64,000 nt of DNA from Tubiluchus corallicola (taxonomy: Eukaryota > Priapulida > Priapulimorpha > Priapulimorphida > Tubiluchidae). The stretch is from NCBI GenBank assembly GCA_030141605.1, contig JAQGDQ010000108.1, forward strand, positions 434,001-498,000, read 5' to 3'. Positions 10,241 to 50,180 of the stretch are shown one piece after another. The notes under the pieces were generated by a model. That model made no database searches. It saw only the letters and a program-made list of their open reading frames with translations, and was not told the origin of the DNA. The translations under genes were made by a program, and so were the position numbers. Every line of letters begins with the position of its first letter. The first letter of the stretch is position 1.

Positions 10241-12939
10241 TCTGATTTGTTTAATAATTATCAGCCGAGTAGTGTCAGTGTAGTGATGATTTACTAACAG
10301 CAATATTTTTAGCAAAAAAATCAGTAAATGTTTATTGCTCAACATAGTCAAACGGCTGCTGGAATTGACACTAACGCGAATATTTAACGGATCACGTCTT
10401 GAATCAACAAACTAGTAATAATGAGTTACTCAACCAGTCGCTCTCATCTGGCCATCCTCCCTCCTCATTCTGTCAATGATTTTAAAACCTGAATTATTTA
10501 TTCATTTATTCACTAAAAATTTGATAGATTAATTTAGGCGCTTATTTATCAGACTATTTATGCACATACCTGTTGAACATTTGATTTTCCGTTAGTAAAC
10601 AAGTGTAAATTGTTCAAGTCACTCAGGCTGTTTTGTCAACCTGCCTAGTCAGTTATGATTAGATGTGCAATTAGTCAGCAAACCAGTCACAGTGTGTACT
10701 ATGAATGTAACAAGCTGATCGATAGACTGTCGATCTAGTTATGGTTTGTAGAGGGCCATGCAATAATTCATTGACTGGTTAAAGTTATCATAAACAATGG
10801 GTGGTAGGCATGATTTTTATTGTAGCTAGTACATCAGGTAGTAGTATGGCAGTTTTATTTCATTTGCTCATTTATTTTGACTAATTTTTAGTTGTGAATA
10901 TGTACAGTTTTTGCACTGAAGTTCACTATATTCACCAACGAGCCAGTGTTGACACATGCGGCAGCAACAATGGTTTTGTTATTATTGTTTCATGCTCGCA
11001 ATTTTTATTATTATTACAACTGGTATTTTGATATTTTAAAAAAAACAAATTAAACATAAATGCTTTATACTAAATAGTCTGAAAAGAGAAAACTGGTTCA
11101 GGTCACCGCGTTCGTGTGGCGTTAACGAGGCACGCCTAACACGATGCACTGAAAACGTTGTAGTTTTCACGTGACACCACAGTGAATGCACCATGGCCCT
11201 AGTCTTAATTTCGTCTTGAGTGTCGACTGTCGAGTGCTCATCTTCTAAGTTTTGTTGTTGGAAACGTTTTGAACTAATGTAATAATGCACATTTTCTGTA
11301 AAAAAATTCGCGTTTTAGTTAACCAGACCTAATTATACACCAGGTATCTGAAATAATGCTTTTGCTGTGATTTCACTTCTATATTGCCTATTCGGCTAAG
11401 ATGTTACAGCAAGTTTACCTTTTTGATCTGAGCCGATAATCATTTGTCTTGCTCATCATAATTTGCTTTGCTATATCTTATTTAAAATTATTTCTGATAT
11501 CTTTATATTGCACATTTTCTGCAAGATATTGTCGTCTTTGTGTTGCTTGAATTTAGAATTAATAAACTAAACTAAATATTGCTAACAAAACTGAATTATA
11601 AACTTAAAATTACACAAAGGTGTCATTTAGGCTTACGAGCTAAATAGCTGCAGCATTTGTGGGTGAAAATGATTGTCCGGTGTGTTGTTAATTGTTTATC
11701 ATTTTTGTTGGCTAGTGATAATATGTAAAATTGTACGTTAAAAATTGCATTGGATCGTCATTGTAAAAGTTTACTCACCAAGTTGTATTCCTGATGATGA
11801 CTAATTTTCATTTTTGTAGTGGACTTACATTTTCCCAGAGTATACGTTTCAAACTTACTCATGTATGTGGTAAACTGAAAGCTTTTTGGCAACTAGCAAA
11901 CGTTTATAGTTGACAAATGACTACAGAACAAAATTGAAACAGTGTTAAATGAGCCTTTTATAACAGTTTAATTAGAAACTTGTCTTTTAAATGAACAAAT
12001 ATCTTTAAATGAACAAATATCTATTGCTTTTATAGAGAGTAATTTGGTAAATCTTGCCATATTCGTTTTCTGAAAAATGAATTTCTGGTTCTGCCACTAC
12101 CATTTGTAAGGCCCTTCATATGAGTACTGGATCCTGACTCGCAAAGTGTTTCAGTCTATTTATAATACTTTTTAAAAAGAAAAAGAGCAGAATAATATAA
12201 ATTTTGCATGTCGCAAAGTTTCAGTTTCGTAAATCTGTATATTGTGGTCACACCACCACTGCTGATTTTATAGAAGACGAAAACTTGGTCTCTGTACCAT
12301 CAGCACTTTTGGCAAGTTATTCGTAAATTTGGTTCCAAATTTGAATATGTAGATCAAATGAGCAGAATATTTTATATTTCTAACACTTTGCTTTGTCACT
12401 ACAGTCTACTTAAGAAATAGCTGCAGAAATTTAGATTCTGTATACAGTTTATATTTAGGCTTATAACAAGCATCCTCTGCCCAGGTTTTTACACAATTAT
12501 TTTGTTTTATCCCCAGACCAAATTTTTTATTTTAAATTTATAATTTGGTTACATTTAGTGGAACTGATTATCTACAAATAACACTATCAATACCTAGAAG
12601 GCTGTTACTTTCATTTACGTTTTGCTTCGTTAAACAAGAATGTGATGTGTAAATTACACATATCTGTTGTAAAGGAATTTTTTTCATTTTTATTTAAGAT
12701 TGTGCTGTATAAGACTTGTTGTAAGACTGGTATGTAAGTCTTGTTGAACCGTATGTAATGTCTGCAATGACCAGTGACTCCTCATATGTATAATTAAGAT
12801 GTTATGTGGCAAATCTTAAACATGATTTAATTCTGATGAAATTAAGCTTGAAGTTTTGTTGTGAACTATTAGATTCCAGCAACCAAAATTCGAAAATTTA
12901 CTATTTTTGATCAACATTTCTTTTTAGCAACAACTGCAG

Positions 12940-41386
<28,447 letters not shown>

Positions 41387-41437
41387 CATATGACTTTAGA
41401 GAAGCAAAAAATGTGGTTTTCTTTTGCCTTTTGTTCA

Positions 41438-41443
41438 AATAAA
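41438..41443 (+). terminator. SETD3 polyadenylation signal
   Basis: AATAAA lies 52 bases after the SETD3 stop codon, embedded in CAAATAAATAAG. It is the first good candidate and would give a very short 3' UTR. Confidence 0.55.
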
Positions 41444-44400
41444 TAAGTTACCAGAGATTCGACTACCTCAGGGCCTGTATATCTTTTAGTGCAGTAGTTT
41501 TAAAGATTATGCTAATGTTTAACATCTAGACTACATCTCTGAGTTTTTGATATGCTAATAATGCATTAAGTGAGTAATATTCACTGTTAAACTAGGCTAT
41601 ATTGTAGTCTTCAGTAAAGTGTTCTACATCTGTTGAAAAAAGAATGCTTAATCTTTAACCCAACCTGTAAAAAGTGCTCGTGCTTTGCACTGTTTAGCAT
41701 CACACTGAGCTTTACAGTCTGGCTCTCATCCTTACAGACCATGATTAATATTTGGTACACTTTTTTGTGTTAACGAAGTTAGCATGTTTCCAACCACTTG
41801 CCGAAACCATTTTTTATAGTGCTAGGTTTCAAAATTTTTTTAATTGCCTGCTTGTGATACTGGACAACCGGGTTTCTCACGACGACCTGAGATAGCTAAG
41901 TCATTGTTAAATTTGTGAAATTTAATATTTTCGTCAATTTGTTGATGTTTTGTAGCTGCTAGGAGTAGCAAAGTAGCAAACTGTATAGTTTAAATTAATC
42001 AGACATGTACTGTACTCATTTTGCCGTTACGCATCACTCTTTACTTAAATAATCATGCTGAAGAAATTAAAAACATTGGACTTTAGATTGTATAAAATTA
42101 CTTTTGATGGTTTAAACATTGGTCGTAGATACTTTACTCTACTGTGCAATGAAAATGAATGTTTACATAAAACCACATGTAGGACCTGTAGGACCGCCGT
42201 GTCTTCTGTGGAACAGTTGCTTTTGTTGTTTTTATATATGTAGCCGTAGCCACTTCTTCCTCCAATGCGTAAGATAATGCCCGTCGTGTTTTTTGTAAAG
42301 CCTAATAGTTTCTTTATTCACCTTTTTTTACAATTTTGTAGCCTTTTGTTGAGGAGCATAATTCATGTTTTTCCTTTTGCAAGTTTTTTACTTAACCACT
42401 ACGGTAGAATATTCTCAGAACCAAGAATAGCTGTCTGGTAATTAGCCCACTAAATTCTTTTAGAGCTCTTCAATTCTTTAGGAACTAATTAGAATAAAAA
42501 TAACTGCACAAGCAAAATTAAGAATATTTATAAATTGAGTAATCGGGGAGAAATGCAGTTGGGTATTTCATGTTTTAGCTGTTTTATCTCCTAAACGACT
42601 TTCGAACAGGATGCAGGCAAAGTGAGCAAGATGTAGCTAGCTCAACTCTCCTGAGACTGACAAAAGATCAAGCACAAATGCTAAGTAAGGAAAACTACAA
42701 CAAGCAACGAAGACAATACTTAACTTACCAAATGTCACAAAAAATCCGTTTTATACGCAATTGACGATCAATTAATTTATTTTATAGACCCTAAAAGAAC
42801 AGATGCTTGTAGCAAATATACAGAGGATTATTTACAAGTATGGTGCTTTGATAACCTTTCTAACATTGTAGCAAAATATAGCGTAAATAGTCTGTCTCTT
42901 TTATTAAAATCTGCAGTATCAGTAACAACTGGCTTCCTCAGACGCCTCCAAGCCCAGGTTTTCTGTAGTGTTTAACTCTACGTAATCGCATTTAACACAG
43001 AAAGTAGTTGTCTTATCTCAAACGCTGTTTGACTTGTTAGTAGCGAATAAAAATTCTTTAACTCATAACAGTGAATGTTTTTGATCGTCTAATATATTAT
43101 GCATTAAGTCTTTCATTTGCTTTTGATCTGTCGTTTGCACAATGAAACTGCGTTCCAGAAGAAATTAAATGGCGTTTTATTGACAGATTGCTCTAGTGGT
43201 CGATATCATAAACACGTTGTAGAAATTTGAGGGAGATAATGAATATGCTAAACAGAATTTACAGCATTTCACATAAGCGATGGATATCTGGAATTTTAAT
43301 GATCGTGCTTGGCGTGGGTTCGATACGTCACAAATAGTTTGATTTATCATATAATGTGAGCTGTAATGCCGAGTTAGTTCTTGAATTAATAAATGTCCGT
43401 CTGGCAGTGATTTGGCCAATATGATGAGTTCTGAAGCCTCTTGATGATTCGCAACTGTACGTTCTTTTTTTCTTGGACAGATTTGATTTAGTATATCTTT
43501 GCATTCGCGTCGCGATGATAAAACTAGAAAAAGTTTCTTTTTTACGCTCTAGAGATTACAGGTTGTCACAGAGTCTTAGAATATTTTGGATAAAATATGT
43601 TTGCAGGAGAGGTAGGGCAACGAGTTTTGCGAATCACGAGGTTGACCACGAAAATCGCAAGTTTAGACTTTTGCAGGAATGAAAAGTGCCAAATTTCTTC
43701 AACGAAATTGCTGTTTAATTTTAAAGAACACAGTGAAGCATAAATCTAGTTTTGTTGTCTTTTTACACGATTTCCCAGCAAATATTTGGAGCATTAGGTA
43801 GGACAGTTTTGACAGATCTCGGTGTGAGATGTTGGTGTAGCGATTGCTGTTCAAACATTGCATGTTGCATTGCTGATGAAATCATACGAGGAAATAATTG
43901 AGAGGGAAACAGTAGAAATACTCCTCTATGTTGTGATTTAATTACGAGTTGTGAATACCAAGTACAGTTATAAGACAGTGAAAAAGAATAAAGTATTGTG
44001 TAGAATGACGAGAAAAAATAGGAAGTAAAATAATTTAAGTAATAATAATCGCTAAGGACCGTAACGTAACTTTGCATACGATGGTTTGTTTTGATTTAAT
44101 TACTTGATAAATGATTTACAATATGGACATTTTAATACAAACGCTCTCCATTATATTGATATCACTCGTTGATAAAATATGGCTCCTAAAACTCATAAAA
44201 AGGAAGAAATCAAATTAACTCTGCTCTTTTATTTGCACAACACCGGATGAAAGCAGTAAAAACTAGACGATATAGAACTAATCGCTTTTGTGCAGTCGAA
44301 ATTGAAAGGAAAGGCCGCACTGATCATTTCTTTGTATATTAGAGCTACGATGATAATTACTTTGTAGTTACATAACATGGGGAAAGTTCTGTATAGTCGC

Positions 44401-44671
44401 AATCTACATTTTACAATACGATATGAGCTTTCAGATGAAAGCCTCAGAACTCATCTAAGGAAGCCAACGTTTTAAACCAATTATAACCAACTTTTTACAC
44501 ACACCGTGACACTTTGACAATGACATTGAAAAACTGTCTTAACATGGTGAGAAACTGTAATGACGATCATATAGAAATAAACAATTTATACTTACATGTT
44601 TTAGTCAACTTAGAACAACAATGTAGTTGCTATATTTCGTCATTTTAACGAAGAACGCTGATGAGGAGTAA

Positions 44672-44915
44672 GGGGACATGGCTATGACTATCATGATGAT
44701 GGTGACGTTAATGAGTATAATGATGGTGGTGGTGGTGGTGGTGATGGTGGCGGCGGCGGCGGCGAGGTTGCTGATAGCAAAGATGACGGAAGCCGTGAAG
44801 ATGACGATTAAGATGGTAATGATGACGATTGTGATGGTGGTGGCTGTGAAAACAGAAAATACTAATAATGACTTATGTGATGATAATATTGATGAGGATA
44901 TTGATGGTGATAATG
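44672..44915. repeat. GATGGT/GGTGGC imperfect trinucleotide repeat
   Basis: Degenerate ATGATGGTG, GGTGGTGGT and GGCGGCGGC units alternate. The 101-codon Met/Val/Ala-rich frame over it is an artefact of the repeat. Confidence 0.75.
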
Positions 44916-45086
44916 ATGGTGTTAGCTATGTTACAGCTATGAAGAATTTCTGTATTTTATTATTTATCTATTTTATTTTATAGCTGTACTCACTATAGTT
45001 GTATTCGACTGTCAAAACAAATGTAGCTGAAAATTGCACAGGAAAAAATGACACAATAAAAATGGCACACTTAGTAAAATATGTGT

Positions 45087-45101
45087 TTAGGGTTAGGGTT
45101 A
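45087..45101 (+). repeat. Short interstitial telomere-like motif (TTAGGG x2.5)
   Basis: TTAGGGTTAGGGTTA is seen once. It matches the metazoan telomere unit but is too short to imply a fusion or healed break. Confidence 0.6.
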
Positions 45102-46674
45102 TAGAGGAAGATAATTATTTTGGTTATTTTTACCGTTGCCAAGTAAGTTATGCTTCAACACAGTTTGTTTATCTCAAATTGTCTGTTTGTTTGGTTTTTT
45201 GTCTGTTATGACAGTAAGCCTATAACATAAAAACTATCTAACACATTTCCAAGAAACTTTGCGAATAAAACCGGGTATAGGGTGCCAGGAATCTTTTCGA
45301 CGGTCCTTTTTTCGCAAAACTTGAACGAACACCACGTACAAAAAAACCGTTCGTGAAGCATTTCGTGGAGGTCTCAGAGGTGCTTCTTTTTTGTCATCTC
45401 CACCTGGACAAACAGCTACGAGTTAGTTCCAGTTCCATTTTTAAGAAGCTCTCGTTTGTAAAACTGTGTAACGCTGTCCATAACCTTTTAATGTGTATAG
45501 CTTTATAAGGTGAATTGGTACTTATATCATATCATCGTCGCCAAAATTAATGGTAAAAGATATATAAACACTATGTGGAGTATTCGCGCATTATTGATTA
45601 TAAATCTATTTTGTGAGTCTAGCAAGTCTATATAATGCCAGTACATGTACATTTTTGTATGTTTACTTCTTTATCTTTGTGTTATTTTTTTAGTCAAAAG
45701 AATCAGACGAATAAGTTTAGGATTGTTCCGCTTTGGCAGAGATGTACTTTCTACTTAACGCATTTCTAGTTTTATTATAGAAATCGATTGCATCAAAACA
45801 ACATATGTGCCATTTTACCTACTTTTTCATTTGTGCCATTTTACCGCGCACCGTAACGACCCATTGCGCCATGTTACAAACCTGTGACAATACTTGTCGA
45901 GTCAATGACAGTCCTCGCTACACGTTGGAACGCGCACTTTTCCATTCTTAATTTTAATGTCGTAAATATACATATAAAAACTATTGGTACGGCAGTCTAA
46001 AAAAACTACATTTTAAAAATAACTCTACTTAAAAAAACTAGAAAACTGAATGAAGGAGTCACTAGCCGTGAAGTGAATCAGGAACTGTTTTATTTACCAA
46101 ACCCAAAAAAACTATGATTTCCAGGCAGTCTGCAAGATAAATAAACCTTGTGATGATGTAAAAAATTAATCCTTGAGGTTTCCTGATTTTTCACGGCGTG
46201 CTTCAGACTAGGCTGTTATGTAATTTTCAGCGAACGCGTTTTTCTTTGCTTATGTTAATAACAACAGACTCGTGATGGACACGAGGCGATGATTAAACTA
46301 ACAAATAAAGCACGGAATTATTAATTACTCAGCTGCTGCTTCTAATAATGTGTCGCAGTTATGGCAATTATTATTGATGGGAGAAAATGAAGTATGAGGA
46401 GGCGTTAGGCTACATTATTTAAAGCGTTACAACAATAAGGAGAAAAGCTTGCGCAACGGCTAAAATGTGTGACTGTGTCAAATTTTATTGCACAGATATT
46501 TAAAAATAATAAAACTGACGTGTTTTGCAATATAATCCGTATTAAAACAGATTTAATGGATAATAATAAATCTGTTTACAACATTTATGTAACACCAACT
46601 TTAAATTCAATAGACAACACAGTGCCTGTGATTTGTATCACCAAGTGTAAATGACGAGTACGTAAATAATATAG

Positions 46675-46880
46675 ATTATTATTATTATTATTTTATTTTT
46701 ATTATTATTACTCTGCGCCAGGCAGGGCCTCACCACGTGCCGTTTTTAAAGTCTTTGGTCACAGAAAATGTAAGTGTGCTTCGGTAGATGTAAGAAGATG
46801 AGGGATACAGATAAACAGGAATCGAACCGTGACTTAGACGGAAAGCAATCTATTAGCGTTTGTTAAAACTCTTAATACAA
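46675..46880 (-). mobile_element. tRNA-derived SINE with AAT tail
   Basis: On the minus strand there is a perfect RNA polymerase III box B, GGTTCGATTCC (46828-46818). It is followed by about 100 bases of body and then a tail of TAA/AAT units (46710-46675). Box B, a short non-coding body and a simple-repeat tail are the plan of a tRNA-derived SINE. Box A is not clear, so the 5' limit near 46880 is approximate. Part of the body recurs inverted at 47880-47960, supporting a repeat family. Confidence 0.65.
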
Positions 46881-47879
46881 CTTAATATTTAGAAGAATGA
46901 CTTTCATTGAATTTTTAATCAGCAACAGCTATCTGCTAAATTCAAAAAAATAATGTTTTCTGACGAAAAAACAGTCAAGTCATCACACGTATGCCCACGC
47001 GATGCTATATGTAGGGAAAATAGCAGAGAACATCTGTCACAACTATAAAATTTTAATTTGCCAATAATGACGGACAAAATTGCAAATGCAAAATCAGTCA
47101 GGCTTTTCAAGTTTTCACAGGAATTATACAGCTCAGATTCTAAAGAAATGAAAACAACAAGCCTCAATATTCTTCACGTTTTCACACACTAAGCAGCCGT
47201 TGCTAAAGCTAAATATATTGCGGAAATAAGCAGATAATGTCGTCTGCATAAAGAAGACGACTGACTGAAGAAATCCACAATTGACTCAGAAAGGCACAAA
47301 TTTTCCAGGCGCTACAAAGAGGCAGCAGCTGTCAGAAAGACACTAATTTTTTGTCAAAATACTTAAGGTTTATAGCCTTCGTACTTTACATAATAGCAAT
47401 ACTAACTCAACCTATTTTCTGCTTTTAGTAGTACTGTTTACACTGACATTTTTCAGTGATGTATCTGCACACTTACAATGGCATCAGGAGGCCTATTCAT
47501 GGAGTTGTAATTTATTCATTAAAAATTACCTAAGCTATTTGATCAAAGCAGCTGGTGAGATAAAATTAGGGATGTTTTCTGCAGTTCAAAGTTATTCATT
47601 CAATAGCATTCGTAATTTATCACGAGTAAACAAAAAAGACGAAATCGACTTAATGTTGATAATTTAATAAGCGCGTACGTCATTTTTTTGAAAAACAAGC
47701 TGCAATTAATCATTATTAACATCCATTACTTTTCGAGTTTGGACAAAGCAGATTTGTTTTCACTTTGGTATGCTTTTAATCAGCGTATTATCAGAAGAAA
47801 ATATTTTAAAAAATCTAAACATATAAACCCACTTTAGTTCACATGCTGCATCAAATGAAAAGAGGTGTTTTTCATGAAA

Positions 47880-47960
47880 TGAAACGGTGTCCTGCCTATT
47901 TTGTTTAGCTGTATCCCTAGCTTACCCTTCATCTTCTTACACCTACCGAAGCATGCCGAG
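47880..47960 (+). mobile_element. Partial SINE copy, inverted relative to 46675-46880
   Basis: The stretch around 47936-47955 (CATCTTCTTACACCTACCGA) matches the SINE body read on the minus strand near 46770-46797. The preceding GTTTAGCTGTATCCC also matches. The box B region is decayed. Only the head and part of the body are recognisable, and no tail is seen. Confidence 0.55.
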
Positions 47961-48109
47961 AAGTGTTTTATAAAAACCGCATCTTCTTTTCTTCGCAGGA
48001 CTTTACAGGTCAACCCAGAGTACTGAAGCCCATAAATAAACAGAATGGTGTGAAGATCGTTATCATTGCTAGGGTAATGTAACAAGAAAAAGCAATAATA
48101 GAGAGGGTG

Positions 48110-48440
48110 TGTGAGGTAAAGAGAGCGAGAAAGAGAGAGAGAGAGAGAGAATGGGTGAGAGGATATGGGTGCATGTGTGTGCGTGCAGAACGGATGCCAG
48201 CTGTGCGTATAAGCAAAAGGATATGGGAAGCGTAACTGGATTGCTTTAATGTAACAGGATAAAATATCAAAAATGACGAAAAAAGAAAATAGAAAGGCGA
48301 GGAGAAAGGGAATCGAAAAAGAGAGGTGAAGAGAGAAAACGAAATTGGTAGAGAGAAAAAGAATAAAGAGGGTGAAAAGGGGAAATAAAGAAAGAGAGAA
48401 TAAGATAGGGAAAGAGAGAGAGAGAGTGAAAGGAGAAATG
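48110..48440. repeat. GA-rich low-complexity tract
   Basis: Purine-rich GAGAGA and AAAGAG runs on the plus strand are separated by less repetitive DNA. They generate long Ser/Leu/Phe frames on the minus strand (47834-48555), which I do not accept as genes. Confidence 0.75.
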
Positions 48441-49160
48441 TTAAATAATAAAAGAGTGGATGATAATTGCAAAAATAGAGACAATTGTAAATATTATGTT
48501 GAAGCAAAAGGAAATACACTGTGGTAGGGGTTTTAATCCTGACATCCTGCCCCAAGGCTAAGAAACCCGAGAGTTACCCTTCTACACATCTTTCGTGGCT
48601 AATTAAAATAAACCATGTTTCCGCACATATAACCATGTTGCTAAAGGCAATAATTCTAGCGCTTTTAACGAAGGGAATACGAATTGTGTGTCTGCACCTT
48701 GATGAGAAGAAGGGAACTTTCACTTTCCGATGGGCACTCTTTGCATTAACATATAAGACATTTTCTTTTTGATTGATTCATAAACACAGAAAATTTTATT
48801 CAGTGCATAAAGTTTTATTCGCGGTGTAATAAAGTCTAGTCATATATGTTAACACAATATTTAGAGTTTCTTTTCTTAACAAAGCTGGAACCACGGAAGA
48901 AACGATCACTTTTACTAACCGCTTCTGATATTGACTGCAAAGTGTGTTTCAAACCAGCTCCCCTTCTAGCATAATAGTCATGACAAAGACGCTCTTGCTC
49001 TAGGTGTTGAAGGTAATATTGTTATTACTAGTTCCGCTGTAATTGCCACAACATGTATTTGCGTCACTCTCATAACTGCCGAAGATGCTGACGATGACAA
49101 TTACATTGTTGATGATGGCAGTGGTGGAATTACATGTATATTGAAAAAGATTGTGGTAGC

Positions 49161-49164
49161 GATA

Positions 49165-49236
<72 letters not shown>

Positions 49237-49345
49237 GTGGTGGTAGTAGTGATGATGATAATAATGATGATTATGATGATGAGGAGGATGACGACGACGA
49301 TGATGACGACAACGATGGTGATGATGATGATGGCGCTGGTTATGG
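49161..49345. repeat. GAT trinucleotide microsatellite
   Basis: About 23 near-perfect GAT units (to about 49228), then degenerate GATGGT, GATAAT and GACGAC units. All six frames are open or nearly so, giving poly-Asp, poly-Met, poly-His and poly-Ile artefacts. Confidence 0.9.
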
Positions 49346-50180
49346 ATATATATATAGTTGTGGTTGTAGCAATAGTGAGAGTAACAATGCCAGTGACATT
49401 GATGATGACACCTAATGATGACAACATCGATGGTGGTGATAATCAATATTTTAAATAAGTAAAAAACAAGTAATGTAAGTTTAACCTGAATAATGCAAAA
49501 TTACGATTCTAGGAGATTGAGTATTTTTCAAGTGTATTGCATCGTGCATATAGCCGAAGTTAAATTACTACACTGCAAAGGCGCATTTATTTCATAGACT
49601 GCTATAATTTTCTTTCTGTTTGATCAGTTTTCGAAATGATAAGTAACGGCGGAGACGTGATGCGTGCGCACGTCGTCGATCGAACTATATGCGGCTTCAC
49701 AAACTTTCTTACTACATTCCATTCCATGACGGGAGATTTTCTTCGATTTTTTTAGGAATTCTTGTGCTAAATCCGATAATGTTTTAGAAACCAAATAAAA
49801 AAATCGTCAAGTGTTGTGCACAGCGTATCGATGACTGCTTAAATGATTGGTTTTACTAATAGTTATTGAAACAGGATTAAAAACCTCCCATCGAGACATC
49901 ATCTGGATTTATCGCTGGACTAAATGCAGTATAACAATGCGCGAAAGTATAAGTATTGATAAGTACCGTTGATTAATATCATCTCGTCAGAAGGAAAAAA
50001 CGTGAAATGGTATTTTTTACTGTCAGTAAATAACAAAACCAATATTTACTAAAGATTTCGTTCTTATTGTGAGAATAGTTAAGATTTATGGCACGCGTCA
50101 ATTTTACGCGTTTCCTTGACGTTTTGCAGTGCAGTTGTTTGAATTCTAGACCGCAGCCTTAGTTCACTATAAATTAAAAG

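Larger units (their letters stand above)
7351..12927. other. Intergenic region between divergent ZFP36 and SETD3
   Basis: The two genes are transcribed away from each other with about 5.6 kb between start codons. The region should hold both promoters, but no convincing TATA box or initiator stands out. It contains a LINE 3' end fragment (7918-8460), a TTAA-flanked MITE (8656-9400), an imperfect hairpin (9540-9603) and a T-rich degenerate repeat (10070-10240). From 10250 to 12900 I see only unremarkable A+T-rich DNA. A slightly GC-richer patch at 11100-11260 might be part of a SETD3 leader exon or promoter, without firm support. Confidence 0.6.
41444..50180. other. Intergenic region between SETD3 and the GPCR gene
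   Basis: 8.7 kb without a supported gene. It holds a GATGGT-type repeat (44672-44915), a 15-base TTAGGG motif (45087-45101), a tRNA-type SINE and a partial inverted copy (46675-46880 and 47880-47960), a GA-rich tract (48110-48440) and a GAT microsatellite (49161-49345). A somewhat GC-richer patch at 49640-49690 and the last few hundred bases before 50181 probably include the GPCR promoter and leader, but no element is definable. A TTTTGCAG acceptor-like site ends near 50129. Confidence 0.6.

Noticed and set aside
43280-43335. Box B-like GGTTCGATAC suggesting a tRNA gene
   Set aside because: Box B is imperfect, no box A is visible, and no cloverleaf could be drawn from the flanks.
47834-48555. 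216- and 181-codon Ser/Leu/Phe-rich minus-strand frames
   Set aside because: They overlie GA-rich low-complexity DNA and overlap each other in different frames; no domain is visible.
49000-49458. Poly-His, poly-Ile, poly-Asp and poly-Met frames on both strands
   Set aside because: All arise from the GAT microsatellite, which is open in every frame.
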